Below are positions 50,343 through 59,423 of a DNA stretch of 64,000 nt, in pieces. Position numbers and translations under genes: made by a program. The stretch's first letter is position 1; every line of letters starts with the position of its first letter. This stretch comes from CAWCTD01 sp963798455 (GTDB lineage: Bacteria; Acidobacteriota; Terriglobia; Bryobacterales; Bryobacteraceae). The notes beneath the pieces were generated by a model. It saw only the letters and a program-made list of their open reading frames with translations, was not told where the DNA came from and did no database searches. The stretch covers positions 248,001-312,000 of the forward strand of contig CAWCTD010000004.1 in assembly GCA_963798455.1 (NCBI GenBank), written 5' to 3'.

Positions 50343-52109
50343 ATGAAACTGATCACTGCATTCCTGACCGTATGCGGATGTCTGGCGGCTCAGGCGCCGC
50401 AAGCTCCGAACCCGACCCAGCGATCGACTCAAATCGAGAATGAGGCCAGGGTGGCCGCGGGGTCGATGCCCATCTATCGCGTCACCGTGATAGAGCGGAC
50501 TACAAAAGCAGTTAACTACAATCACCGCAGTGGAGCTACAAAGATCGATTTCCAGGGCACCCCCCTTCTGCCGCAGGCCCGCGGCGAGGCCAAGGTGGAG
50601 AGCAAACAGGGCTACATCGAGATCGAAGTGGAATTTGATGGTCTTGAGCCTGCTACCGCATACGGGGCCGAGTACCTCACATACGTGCTGTGGGCCGTCA
50701 CACCGGAAGGCCGCGCCTCCAACCTCGGCGAGGTCCTCCTGAACGGAACCAAGAGCAAGCTGAACGTGACTACCGAGTTGCAGTCCTTCGGCATGATCAT
50801 GACGGCGGAACCGTATTTCGCAATCACGCAACCCAGCGATGTCGTGGTGATGGAAAACGTTATCAGGAAGGATACGAGCGGGACCATCGAGGAGGTCGAC
50901 GCGAAGTACGAACTGCTGAAGAGGGGGCAGTACGTGCTTAACGTGAACCCGGCCGAGATTAAGCCTGTGCGACTGGATCGGAACGTGCCATTGGAGCTCT
51001 ATGAGGCGCGAAACGCCGTTCAGATCGCACGTTGGACCGGCGCTCAACAGTATGCTCCTGAGACCTACCAGAAGGCCGTCCAGGGCCTTGAAAACGGAGA
51101 GGGCTATTTGAAGCGTAAGGCGGGCAAGAAGCCGATTGTGACGGTGGCCCGAGAGGCGGTTCAAATGGCAGAAGACTCCCGAATTATCACTGTCAAGAAG
51201 ATCCAGGAAGAGCAGTTGGCGAACGAGCGCCAAGCGGGAGCAGACCGTGAAATGCGCGCGGAGAACGAGCGGGCTGCCGCGCAGTCCGAGACCGAGCGCG
51301 TCGCACGGGAAGCGGAGACGGCGCGGGTCACGGCACAGGCCGAGGCTGAGCGCTTAAGGCAGGACAATGACGCGCGAGCTGCGGCCGCGCGGAATCAAGC
51401 CGACCGTCTGAGAGTGGAGAACGACGCCCAAAGAGCTGCTGCCCAGGCAGACGCCGATCGTTTGAGACGGGAAAACGAGGCCCAGGCAGCGGCGGTGCAG
51501 AATGATGCCGATCGTTTGAGACGCGAGAACGACGCTCAAAGAGCGGCTGCCCAGGCAGACGCCGATCGTTTGAGACACGAAAACGACGCCCAAAGAGCAA
51601 CTGCCCAGGCAGACCTGGATCGCGCGGCCACAGGGAGGGCACAAGCGGAGGCTGAAAAAACGGCCCTGCGAGCCCAGCTACTGGCACAATTCAATGCGAT
51701 TCTCCAGACTCGGGATACAGCCCGCGGCTTGATCGTAAACATGTCGGATGTCCTTTTCGACACGGCCAAGTTCTCGCTGCGCCCTCTGGCGCGTGAGAAG
51801 CTGGCCAAGGTGTCCGGCATCGTGTCGGGGCACCCGGGGCTGAGACTGGACGTAGAAGGTCATACCGACAGCGTGGGCGGCGATGAGTACAATCAGCAAC
51901 TCTCCGAACAGCGCGGCGAGGCGGTGCGCGACTACCTGATCCAGCAGGGAATGCCGGTGAGTTCGGTTACGACGAGAGGCTTCGGAAAGACTCAGCCAGT
52001 GGCTTCAAATGACACCGCCGCAGGCCGGCAACAGAATCGGCGGGTCGAACTGGTTATCTCCGGTGACATCATCGGTTTGACGATCGGCTCGCCTATCGCG
52101 GCGAACTAA
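50343..52109 (+). CDS. OmpA-like protein with long coiled coil
   Basis: 588 residues. Signal peptide (LITAFLTVCGCLAAQ), a beta domain (YRVTVIERTTKAVNYNHRSG; GYIEIEVEFDGLEPATAYGA), then a coiled coil of about 16-residue units (DADRLRRENDAQRAAAQA) repeated many times. The C-terminal domain is OmpA-type: MSDVLFDTAKFSLRPLAREK, LRLDVEGHTDSVGGDEYNQQ and GRQQNRRVELVISG. It should bind peptidoglycan and span the periplasm. Downstream of the SYLF gene in one unit; AGGTAGAGAA upstream. Confidence 0.9.
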   Translation: MKLITAFLTVCGCLAAQAPQAPNPTQRSTQIENEARVAAGSMPIYRVTVIERTTKAVNYNHRSGATKIDFQGTPLLPQARGEAKVESKQGYIEIEVEFDGLEPATAYGAEYLTYVLWAVTPEGRASNLGEVLLNGTKSKLNVTTELQSFGMIMTAEPYFAITQPSDVVVMENVIRKDTSGTIEEVDAKYELLKRGQYVLNVNPAEIKPVRLDRNVPLELYEARNAVQIARWTGAQQYAPETYQKAVQGLENGEGYLKRKAGKKPIVTVAREAVQMAEDSRIITVKKIQEEQLANERQAGADREMRAENERAAAQSETERVAREAETARVTAQAEAERLRQDNDARAAAARNQADRLRVENDAQRAAAQADADRLRRENEAQAAAVQNDADRLRRENDAQRAAAQADADRLRHENDAQRATAQADLDRAATGRAQAEAEKTALRAQLLAQFNAILQTRDTARGLIVNMSDVLFDTAKFSLRPLAREKLAKVSGIVSGHPGLRLDVEGHTDSVGGDEYNQQLSEQRGEAVRDYLIQQGMPVSSVTTRGFGKTQPVASNDTAAGRQQNRRVELVISGDIIGLTIGSPIAAN

Positions 52110-52133
52110 GCCCATCTGGGCTCTTGAACACTC

Positions 52134-52168
52134 GGGGCCGGTAATGCGCGCGATGCGCCGCCGGCCCC
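52134..52168. terminator. Strong GC hairpin after the OmpA-like gene
   Basis: GGGGCCGG at 52134 and CCGGCCCC at 52161 form an eight-base stem around a 19-base loop that can itself pair. The downstream bases are GAAATTATAG, no T-run. Confidence 0.5.
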
Positions 52169-52169
52169 G

Positions 52170-52550
52170 AAATTATAGAGCCGCTCGTCTCGACGTGCGA
52201 ACGCCATGAAACGGTTCCGGCAAGCTTCTTTTCTCCACCCAGCGGAGCCGGGGTTATACTGACCGCACCTGGGCGGAGGGTACGGCCACGCTCGGGCAAC
52301 GCATGTCTAGCGAGTTCAAGTGGAGGACCGGAGGACGCCGTTCCCGGTGCCCTCCGGGTTGAGGGAGGGTTTCATTCAGGGAGAATATGGAGCATCTCCC
52401 AATGTGGCGATCTTAACCGCCGCAGGTTCGGTTGACAATCCCAGCAAAGGTTGACAGCACGGTGCTGACTTGGGTTAACGGCGGAGCCGACCGAGTTCGA
52501 CCCAGAGCAGGACGATCGAGGCCCGCGGGCTGTTGGCGTAGTCCTGCTGG
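52170..52550. other. Intergenic region with TTGACA repeats
   Basis: Two GTTGACA copies 19-20 bases apart (52431 and 52450). From TTGACA at 52451, GTTAAC follows 17 bases later, a weak sigma-70-type promoter for the PilZ-DnaJ gene. No gene and no sigma-54 element seen. Confidence 0.35.
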
Positions 52551-53549
52551 ATGATGCGCCGCAGGCGGGACACGCGACTTCCGAGGAAAATCGAACTCGT
52601 GTATTGTGAAATGGAAGTCCTCCTGATGCGCGGACCATACACCAACGAGGGACCATACAAAGAGAAGCGACGACTGATCGCCGTGGATATTGGTGTTACC
52701 TGGCAGGAGAGGAATGGAGTCCAACATTTCTGCAGCGTTCGATCACTCGATATCTCGGACTCCAGTGTAAGGGGCATATCGACGGAACGGCTGGAGGTGG
52801 GCTCCTACGTTCAAGCACACGCGGAGGATCTTGGCTTCAGCCGGGCCGCTCGCGTCCGCGACTGTGAGCAGCAAGGGCCGAAGTATGTCATCACTTTGGA
52901 GTTTTGTAGGCCCACTGCCGAGCCGAGCCAGGAGGGAGTGCAGGAGGAGTTCGCGGACTACTACGATGTGCTCGAACTCAGCCCAGCGGCAGAAGCAGAA
53001 ACCATTCAACGCGTTTACAGACTCCTGGCTGCCCGTTACCACCCCGACAACGCCCAAACTGGCGACATCCAGAAGTTCCTGCTTCTTCAGAAGGCTCATG
53101 AGATTCTGTCCGACCCCGCTAAGCGGGCTGCCTACGACACCGAGCACGCTCTTCGACAGACGGGGCCCATGCCCATTTTTGAGCTCAAGGACTTCGTCGT
53201 TGGAATCGACGCTGAGAAGAACCGCAGGCTGGGCGTGCTGTGTCTGCTGTATAACCGGCAGCGGGTCAATCCTGACAAGCCGAGCCTGTCCCTGCTGCAG
53301 TTCGAACAGCTCATGACGATCCCCCGTGAGCACCTGGTGTTTACGGTCTGGTACCTGAAGAAGAAGCAACTCGTGACCTCCGAGGGCGGCGCGGACTTTC
53401 AGATCACGTCCGAAGGCGTGGACTTCGTCGAGTCCGCTCTGCCATCCAGCCGACTCCTCCAAAGACTGCTCCGCGCTCCAACGGATGCCTTTGCCGACGG
53501 CCCCGTCACGAGCAACGGGTCTGACGCCCCAGCCCGGGGTCGGATCTGA
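52551..53549 (+). CDS. PilZ-like plus DnaJ (J) domain protein
   Basis: 332 residues (ATG 52551; 52611 also possible). First part: VTWQERNGVQHFCSVRSLDI, SDSSVRGISTERLEVGSYVQ, a PilZ-like barrel (S-x-x-G motif, without a clear RxxxR). Middle: J domain with DYYDVLELSPAAEAETIQRV, YRLLAARYHPDNAQTGDIQK (HPD intact) and AHEILSDPAKRAAYD. End: winged-helix-like (LLQFEQLMTIPREHLVFTVW, YLKKKQLVTSEGGADFQITS). Suggests a DnaK co-chaperone that may respond to cyclic di-GMP; the combination is inferred, no partner is adjacent. Confidence 0.75.
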   Translation: MMRRRRDTRLPRKIELVYCEMEVLLMRGPYTNEGPYKEKRRLIAVDIGVTWQERNGVQHFCSVRSLDISDSSVRGISTERLEVGSYVQAHAEDLGFSRAARVRDCEQQGPKYVITLEFCRPTAEPSQEGVQEEFADYYDVLELSPAAEAETIQRVYRLLAARYHPDNAQTGDIQKFLLLQKAHEILSDPAKRAAYDTEHALRQTGPMPIFELKDFVVGIDAEKNRRLGVLCLLYNRQRVNPDKPSLSLLQFEQLMTIPREHLVFTVWYLKKKQLVTSEGGADFQITSEGVDFVESALPSSRLLQRLLRAPTDAFADGPVTSNGSDAPARGRI

Positions 53550-53860
53550 CTGGATCTCTGAAGGCGTCTAGTGAAACACGCTGGGCGCATCAGGCAAAGG
53601 GCGGCCAGGCGCGCGACTAAAGCCCCGGTAACAGGGAGCCGAGATCACGCCAACGGAGTAGCGTCTTCTGGTGTGCGGTGACTGCATCAACCGGGGAGAG
53701 AAGGCTGGCAGTACACCAAGGTCATGCGAGCGGCGCTGGGAAGCCTCAGGACACGACGTCGGTGTGCTCGCCGCTCGGGAGAAACTGGGATAATGGGACC
53801 CTCAGCATCCGGCAAGGTGCTCGCGAAGAAGGCGCGGAAGACCAACCGGAGAGGGAACAC
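53550..53860. other. Intergenic, nothing recognised
   Basis: No gene, hairpin or promoter element was seen with confidence. Confidence 0.4.
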
Positions 53861-54181
53861 ATGAAAAGGAAGAAGCCGAAGTTCATACCGGTCACCGTGA
53901 GCAGCGAGCCGACGCGAGAGCCGAAGTTCGTACCGGTGACCGTGAGCAGCGAGCCGACGCGAGAGCTGAAGTTCATGCCGCTGGTGACCCTGAGCTACGA
54001 GTCAACGCTGGAGCTGAAGCCCATACCGGTGACCGTGTGTACAGAGAATGCAGCCGAAGCGGGCGAGGGCTCCGTTAGGCGCATGACGAAAGCGGTACGG
54101 ACGGCCCGAGCGAACAGAGCAGCGGCGGCCACGGCCAAGGCGCGCGCGAAAAAGGCGAGGCCGCAGAAGAAGGGGGCGTGA
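53861..54181 (+). CDS. Small protein with 14-residue tandem repeats and a basic Ala/Lys tail
   Basis: 106 residues from ATG 53861 (GGAGAGGGAACAC upstream). Four repeats near KFIPVTVSSEPTRE: KFIPVTVSSEPTRE, KFVPVTVSSEPTRE, KFMPLVTLSYESTLE, KPIPVTVCTENAAE. Then a tail of Ala, Lys and Arg (TARANRAAAATAKARAKKAR). The repeat may form a beta structure and the tail may bind nucleic acid or polyanion. I do not recognise the family. Followed three bases after its stop by the 64-residue gene. Confidence 0.65.
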   Translation: MKRKKPKFIPVTVSSEPTREPKFVPVTVSSEPTRELKFMPLVTLSYESTLELKPIPVTVCTENAAEAGEGSVRRMTKAVRTARANRAAAATAKARAKKARPQKKGA

Positions 54182-54184
54182 GCG

Positions 54185-54379
54185 ATGACAGACGGCGGCC
54201 ACATCTCCGACGGCGACAGGGAACGCTACGCTATGGGCGCGGTGAAGGATGAAAGGGAACTCGCGGCCCTGGAGGAGCATCTGCTGGTGTCCGGCTGGCG
54301 CATTGAGCGTGCGGAGAACACCGAGGCTTATGGCCAGGCGATGCGCACAGCCCTGAAGGACGGCTGGGCGCCACGTTAG
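54185..54379 (+). CDS. Degenerate zinc-finger (anti-sigma-type) small protein
   Basis: 64 residues. GHISDGDRERYAMGAVKDER, ELAALEEHLLVSGWRIERAE resembles the N-terminal zinc-binding part of ECF anti-sigma factors (LEEHLLxCPxC), but the CxxC cysteines are replaced (HLLVSGWR). Without metal ligands it cannot bind zinc in the usual way. Follows the repeat protein closely, so both are probably expressed together. Confidence 0.55.
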   Translation: MTDGGHISDGDRERYAMGAVKDERELAALEEHLLVSGWRIERAENTEAYGQAMRTALKDGWAPR

Positions 54380-54988
<609 letters not shown>

Positions 54989-55753
54989 ATGCCTCGGGTG
55001 AACATCCTGAAGCAGGTGAAAGTGGACGGGCGCTGGAGGCTCGTCGCGGTCCCCAAGAACGGGCAGGGGAAGCCGGACTGGAAGGCGCTCCCCGAAGGAT
55101 GCTATTTCATCGAGTGGCATGAAGCGGGAAAACGGCGCAGGCAATCGGCGGGTCCGACGACCGCCGCCGCCCTGGAGATCGCGCGCCGCAAGCGCCACGT
55201 GCTCGAGAGCCGCGCGCTCGGGATGTTGATCCCCGGCGAGGACGATGGCGTCGAGCGAGCGCCGCTGCACGTGCGCGTGAAACGCTACCTGGAGGTCGTC
55301 GAAGCGCTCAAGAAGCCCAACACCCTGCGCAAGTACGAGGCGGTGCTGGACCGCTTCGTCGCCTACTTCGGAGGCAAGAAGACCCCGAAGACCCTCACGC
55401 CGGACGACCTCAATGAATTCATGGTGCATCTCAAGAAGGACCACCGACTCGGCAACAACAGCGAGGTGCACAACCTGGTGATCGTAGCCCAGTTCTTGAA
55501 GAAATGCGGCCGGCCAGGTCTGACCGGACAAGTGGATCTCCCGGACCGTATCGCGAGCCTGCCGGAGGAGTATGACGACGAGCAGCTCCAGGGATTCTTC
55601 GGCGCCTGCTCGGCGACGGGGCGCGCGCTCTACACCACGTTCCTGCTGACCGGCTTTCGGGAGATGGAGGTGGTGCACCTGATCTGGAGCGACGTGAACG
55701 CGAAGCTGAAAACCGTTCGCGTCACTGCCAAGCCCGATCTCGGTTTCTACTGA
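54989..55753 (+). pseudogene. Tyrosine integrase, 3' truncated by IS3
   Basis: ATG after TGGAGGGAGAACGGC. 254 residues: N-terminal arm-type DNA-binding part (ALPEGCYFIEWHEAGKRRRQ), SAM-like core-binding domain (LRKYEAVLDRFVAYFGGKKT; KTLTPDDLNEFMVHLKKDHR) and the beginning of the catalytic domain with LLTGFREMEVVHLIWSDV (first catalytic Arg). The HxxR, H/W and Tyr part is missing because the frame runs into the IS3 end at 55751, whose first three bases supply the stop. Inactive. Confidence 0.88.
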
Positions 55754-55797
55754 CCTGCCCCCGTTGTCTCTACCAGTGATAACTAGAGAAGCTCATG

Positions 55798-56640
55798 TCA
55801 GACTACCACTGCTGAGGCTGGGCTTTGGGATGCCCCCGAGGGGGCATCCCAAAGCGGCGCGCCTCGGGCGAACTCCTCGGGCGTCCGGTAGCCCAGACTG
55901 CTGTGCGGCCGCTCCCGGTTGTACTCCTCCCGCCACGCCTCGATCTTTCGCTTGGCTTCGTTCATCGTCGGAAACCAGTTGGCATTCAGGCACTCGTCCC
56001 TCAGGCGCCCATTGAAGCTCTCCACCCGTCCGTTCTGCATCGGCCGTCCCGGCTGGATGTGAATCAGTCGGATTTGCTGCTCTTCGCACCAGGCCAGGAA
56101 ATGCCGGCTGGTGAACTCCGGGCCGTTGTCGCAGCGTAACGCTTCGGGCTTGCCGCGTTGCTGGATCACCCACTCCAGCACCCGCGTCACCCGCCGGCTC
56201 GACAGACAGCTATCGACTTCGATGGCCAGGCACTCGCGCGTGTACTCATCCACTGCGGTAAACGCCCGCACAGCGCGGCCCGTCGCCAAACCGTCCATCA
56301 CGAAGTCCATGGCCCACTCCTGATTGGCGCGCGTCAGTTGGGCCACCGGCGCCGCAGGCCGCAGCAGTCGCTTAGGCCTCAGCCTCAGCACCGCCAGATG
56401 CTCCTCCCGGTACAGCCGGTACAGCTTCTTGTGGTTCATCTTCCAGCCGCGCCTCTCCATCAACACACCCAGCCGCCGGTAGCCGTAGCGTGGTTTCTGC
56501 TTGGCCAGGGCGACCATCTCCTCCCGCAGCCGGCCGTCATCGCGGGCTAGCGGTTCGTAGCGGTAGCTGCTGCGGTCCACCTCCAAGAGCTTGCAGGCCT
56601 GGCGTTCGCTCATCGCAAACTCCTCGATGACGAACGCCAC
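55798..56640 (-). CDS. IS3 transposase OrfB (DDE integrase)
   Basis: 280 residues from a GTG. HTH_21-type start (KPRYGYRRLGVLMERRGW), then the DDE core: EWAMDFVMDGLATGRAVRAF (first D), LRCDNGPEFTSRHFLAWCEE (second D), VESFNGRLRDECLNANWFPT (E), and the end GYRTPEEFARGA. Acts with OrfA as an OrfAB fusion made by frameshifting. The catalytic residues are intact. Confidence 0.95.
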   Translation of the reverse strand: MAFVIEEFAMSERQACKLLEVDRSSYRYEPLARDDGRLREEMVALAKQKPRYGYRRLGVLMERRGWKMNHKKLYRLYREEHLAVLRLRPKRLLRPAAPVAQLTRANQEWAMDFVMDGLATGRAVRAFTAVDEYTRECLAIEVDSCLSSRRVTRVLEWVIQQRGKPEALRCDNGPEFTSRHFLAWCEEQQIRLIHIQPGRPMQNGRVESFNGRLRDECLNANWFPTMNEAKRKIEAWREEYNRERPHSSLGYRTPEEFARGAPLWDAPSGASQSPASAVVV

Positions 56641-56654
56641 GTCCCGCCTTCCTC

Positions 56655-56930
56655 CTACAAGCTCCAGCCGTTTTTTCGGATCACCGCCTTCAGCGCTTCG
56701 CGGTCCAGACTGAGATCCGCCACCAACTTCTTCAACTCGCCGTTCTCCCGCTCCAGTTCCCGCAAACGCCGGGCTTCACTCACATCCAACCCGCCGTACT
56801 TACTCTTCCAGGTGTAGATCGTCGCCTCGCTCACACCCAGGTCCCGAGCCAGATCCGCTACCTTGCGGCCGGCCTCCATCTGCTTCAGCACACCGATGAT
56901 CTTCTCTTCGGTGTAGCGGCTCTTCTTCAT
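56655..56930 (-). CDS. IS3 transposase OrfA
   Basis: 91 residues. Helix-turn-helix of HTH_Tnp_1 type (YTEEKIIGVLKQMEAGRKVA; ARDLGVSEATIYTWKSKYGG) and a leucine-zipper-like helix (ARRLRELERENGELKKLVAD). Binds the IS ends. The last codons contain A AAA AAC, a -1 slippery site that leads into orfB. Confidence 0.95.
   Translation of the reverse strand: MKKSRYTEEKIIGVLKQMEAGRKVADLARDLGVSEATIYTWKSKYGGLDVSEARRLRELERENGELKKLVADLSLDREALKAVIRKNGWSL
56669..56675 (-). promoter_or_regulatory. Programmed -1 frameshift site (A AAA AAC)
   Basis: In the codons CGA AAA AAC near the end of orfA. Slipping one base back continues in the orfB frame (CGG CTG GAG CTT), giving the OrfAB transposase. Confidence 0.75.
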
Positions 56931-56997
56931 CTCGAAGCTCCTCTCCCTTTCTGGAGCTTCTCAATTATCCCTGGTGTAGTTTACGGGGGGCAGGTCA

Positions 56998-57671
56998 GTG
57001 TCCATGGCGAAGGGCGAACCGTGGTGTGGACTCGCGAGGGTAATAAGCGTGAGAACTCGCTCACCACCTAACTTGTTCTGAAAGGTGCCCGGAGCCAGTT
57101 GCGTGTACTCATTCATGTACGAGCGGGCCACGAGGCCGCCCGTACTATGCGCGACAATCACGATTGATTTGTTACGGAGGTCTGGATTTGCTTCCAGGAC
57201 TTCTCCAAGATCCTTGGCGATGTCTGGTACCGAAATTTTGTCGCTTAGGTAATGGAAGCGATAGGTCTTGTATTTTAAGCGTAGCCCGGGGCCTGACTGT
57301 GGCATAAAGAATTCAAGGAATCCTTTCCAGTAGTCCCGGTATGGGTTTGCGAGGGTGTCCTCGTCCGAGCAGGGCGGGCTGTTGCCGTGAACGCCGTGGA
57401 TGAGAATAAGGGGTGTACGATCTGGGGGGCCAGTGTCTGCTCTGTCTTCGAAGAGGCCAGTATACCCGTCACTCGACAGCGTGACACGCTCTGTAGCTGG
57501 TGACTGGGCGGCCGCTGGCATGTGAAACATGAATGCGAGCAGGAAAGCGGAAATATGGAAGATGTTCAGTCCGGCGGAGAACAGGGTGGAACAATCAGAG
57601 CGACCGAGAATGGTTCGATTGAAGGACGATGTGAGCGGCTTCGGTGCGTGCGCCTCGCTTTCGATATCCAT
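56998..57671 (-). pseudogene. Secreted alpha/beta hydrolase, 3' truncated by IS3
   Basis: Signal-type helix (HISAFLLAFMFHMPAAAQS), then TPLILIHGVHGNSPPCSDED (oxyanion region) and SIVIVAHSTGGLVARSYMNE (nucleophile elbow, Ser in HSTGG), PGAP1/lipase-like. After SPFAMDT the frame enters the IS end. The rest of the domain with the catalytic Asp and His is lost. Probably non-functional. Confidence 0.78.
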
Positions 57672-57864
57672 TGCTACCTCCGCGGGCGCCGGAGCTCAGT
57701 TCCTACGGCCAAGCGTATGCAGGGAACTGAAAAGCTGTTATAGCTTCGAATCCGTCCTGCAGGGCCCTCTCTAATAGGCTAATCGTGTGTGATATTCAAG
57801 TCAACGAAAATGTTCCATCTGTAAGCCTCATCTATTCTGTGGATTGCGCGCGGGGCCGGTTTCA

Positions 57865-58644
57865 CTATGGTTGCCCGCGCGCCGGGAAGGCGTGCGCGCC
57901 AACCGCGATCGGAGCCCACTGGAACCGCCCTGAGACCGGGTCCACGTATACCACCGAAAACCCAAGCTGCCAGTTCGGGTGTGCGACGTAGCTCGCCTCC
58001 CGCCGGCACATGGAAGAGTTTTCGATCCCCAGGAGTATGCGACCGTCCACCGTGGTGCGGGCATGCGCGCCAAAGCGGTGGGTGTGGCCCTGGAGGACGC
58101 TGACGCCCTTGGCCTCGACCAATCCCTTGGCCGCATAGCCGCCGTGAAGGGCCATTTTGTCCCAATGCCCGACGTAGAGATTGCCCACCCGGATGAAGTT
58201 GTCGGTGAACTTGCTCGCCGCGGGATGACAGGCGACGTATTCGATCCGGAGCCGCTTCAGTTCGAAGAGCTCGGGCACGGAGAGGCCGGGCAGGCCATAG
58301 AGATGACGGGCGTTCTGGATCACGTACCGCCGCAGGCGGAACTCGTGGTTGCCTTCGATCCAGGTGATCCGCGCGCGGGGCAACAGCCGGCGGACGTCCC
58401 GGAGGATTACTTTCCCGATCCGGATCTCCTCCCGGAACTCCTTTCCGGCGCGCGGCGTCAGGTCGAAGCGCGAGATCTCCCAGAAATCCATGAAGTCGCC
58501 GTTCAAGATCAGCCAGTCCGGCCGTTCGCGGCGCAGGAACCGGTGGAGTGCGGTCAGGGCCGCCTCGTCGTGGAAGGGCACGTGAAAATCGTTGACCACG
58601 ACGACCATCTGCCAGCGGCGGTGGGTATTGGATCTCCTGGGCAT
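57865..58644 (-). CDS. Phage-type metallophosphoesterase
   Basis: 259 residues, cytosolic. Motifs VVNDFHVPFHDEAALTALHR (DxH), LILNGDFMDFWEISRFDL (GD), WIEGNHEFRLRRY (GNHE) and LQGHTHRFGAHARTTV (GHxH). The short loops resemble phosphoesterases found in phages and mobile elements. Possibly acts on nucleotides or nucleic acid. The ATG 58644 lies next to the iteron-like repeats. Confidence 0.8.
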   Translation of the reverse strand: MPRRSNTHRRWQMVVVVNDFHVPFHDEAALTALHRFLRRERPDWLILNGDFMDFWEISRFDLTPRAGKEFREEIRIGKVILRDVRRLLPRARITWIEGNHEFRLRRYVIQNARHLYGLPGLSVPELFELKRLRIEYVACHPAASKFTDNFIRVGNLYVGHWDKMALHGGYAAKGLVEAKGVSVLQGHTHRFGAHARTTVDGRILLGIENSSMCRREASYVAHPNWQLGFSVVYVDPVSGRFQWAPIAVGAHAFPARGQP

Positions 58645-58657
58645 AAGCGGGTGGGGT

Positions 58658-58898
58658 GTGAACGTTGTGAACTTGGTGTTTTTCCGGTCTGGCCAATGTT
58701 CACGGGGTTTCGCGGCTCAACTGTGGGCTTTTTGGAGGGCCTGTGAACTTGTGAACGTTGGATCGGGGGTTAGGAGGAGATAGCTGCCTTCTTCCATCCC
58801 CCCGGGCTGAAGTTCACAAGTTCACAACTGGCTTGAATACGCGGTTTTTCGCTGGCCAATGTTCACACAACGTTCACGCTAACGTTCACAACGTTCAC
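58658..58898. repeat. Iteron-like cluster, possible origin or regulatory region
   Basis: Eleven copies of GTTCAC or its complement GTGAAC in 241 bases: 58658, 58667, 58698, 58743, 58751, 58812, 58820, 58861, 58872, 58884 and 58893, several as the pair GTTCAC-N2/5-GTTCAC and two in the longer phrase TGGCCAATGTTCAC. It stands between phosphoesterase and helicase genes of a replicating-type element. Confidence 0.6.
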
Positions 58899-59423
58899 GG
58901 AGCGGGGGGCAGGGACGCCTCGGCGGGCGCCTGTCCGGTTTCATCACGCCCGATTCCGTACTTCTCGTAAAGGCGGGGGAGCTTGTCCTTCTCAGCAGAC
59001 GGGATCAGGTAGCCATCGCGATCTCGCTGGGTCTTCAGGCCAAGTCTCTTTCGGATAATGCTTCCGATCCACTTGGTGGTGATCTTCTTCTCGTAATCCT
59101 GCCCGTGCCGGTCGATGAACCAGCTCGTGATGTCCTTGACCGACAGTCGAGTCTCATAGGGCGACGCCAGCATGTCGCGGAGGATCTCCAGAACCTGCGC
59201 CTCGGCATCCAGGCCGCGCTCGGCCACCAGCTCCCGGTGATAGCGCCGGGCAAGCTCCCGGAGCTCGGCTCGCGCTGCCGGGTCCTCAATGATCGACAGA
59301 AGCGGCACGAAGATCTGGTTCAGGCGCGGCTCGATGGCGCGGTCGACCAGCTCCTCATTGGTCCGGCACTTCCCCAGGTTGCGGAAGCGGAATAGCAAGA
59401 GCTTGTTGCGCAGGAGGCACGCC

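Larger units (their letters stand above)
55751..56997 (-). mobile_element. IS3-family insertion sequence
   Basis: 1247 bases bounded by inverted ends TGACCTGCCCCC (left) and, on the other strand, TGACCTGCCCCCCGTA (right), with further similarity (ACCAG/GATAA, GAGAAGCT) inside. It carries orfA and orfB on the minus strand. The flanking bases differ (TTCTAC left, GTGTCC right), so no target duplication is seen, and both flanking genes are truncated. Confidence 0.9.

Noticed and set aside
58658..58898. CRISPR array
   Set aside because: The repeated word is six bases, in both orientations and with irregular spacing; no cas genes.
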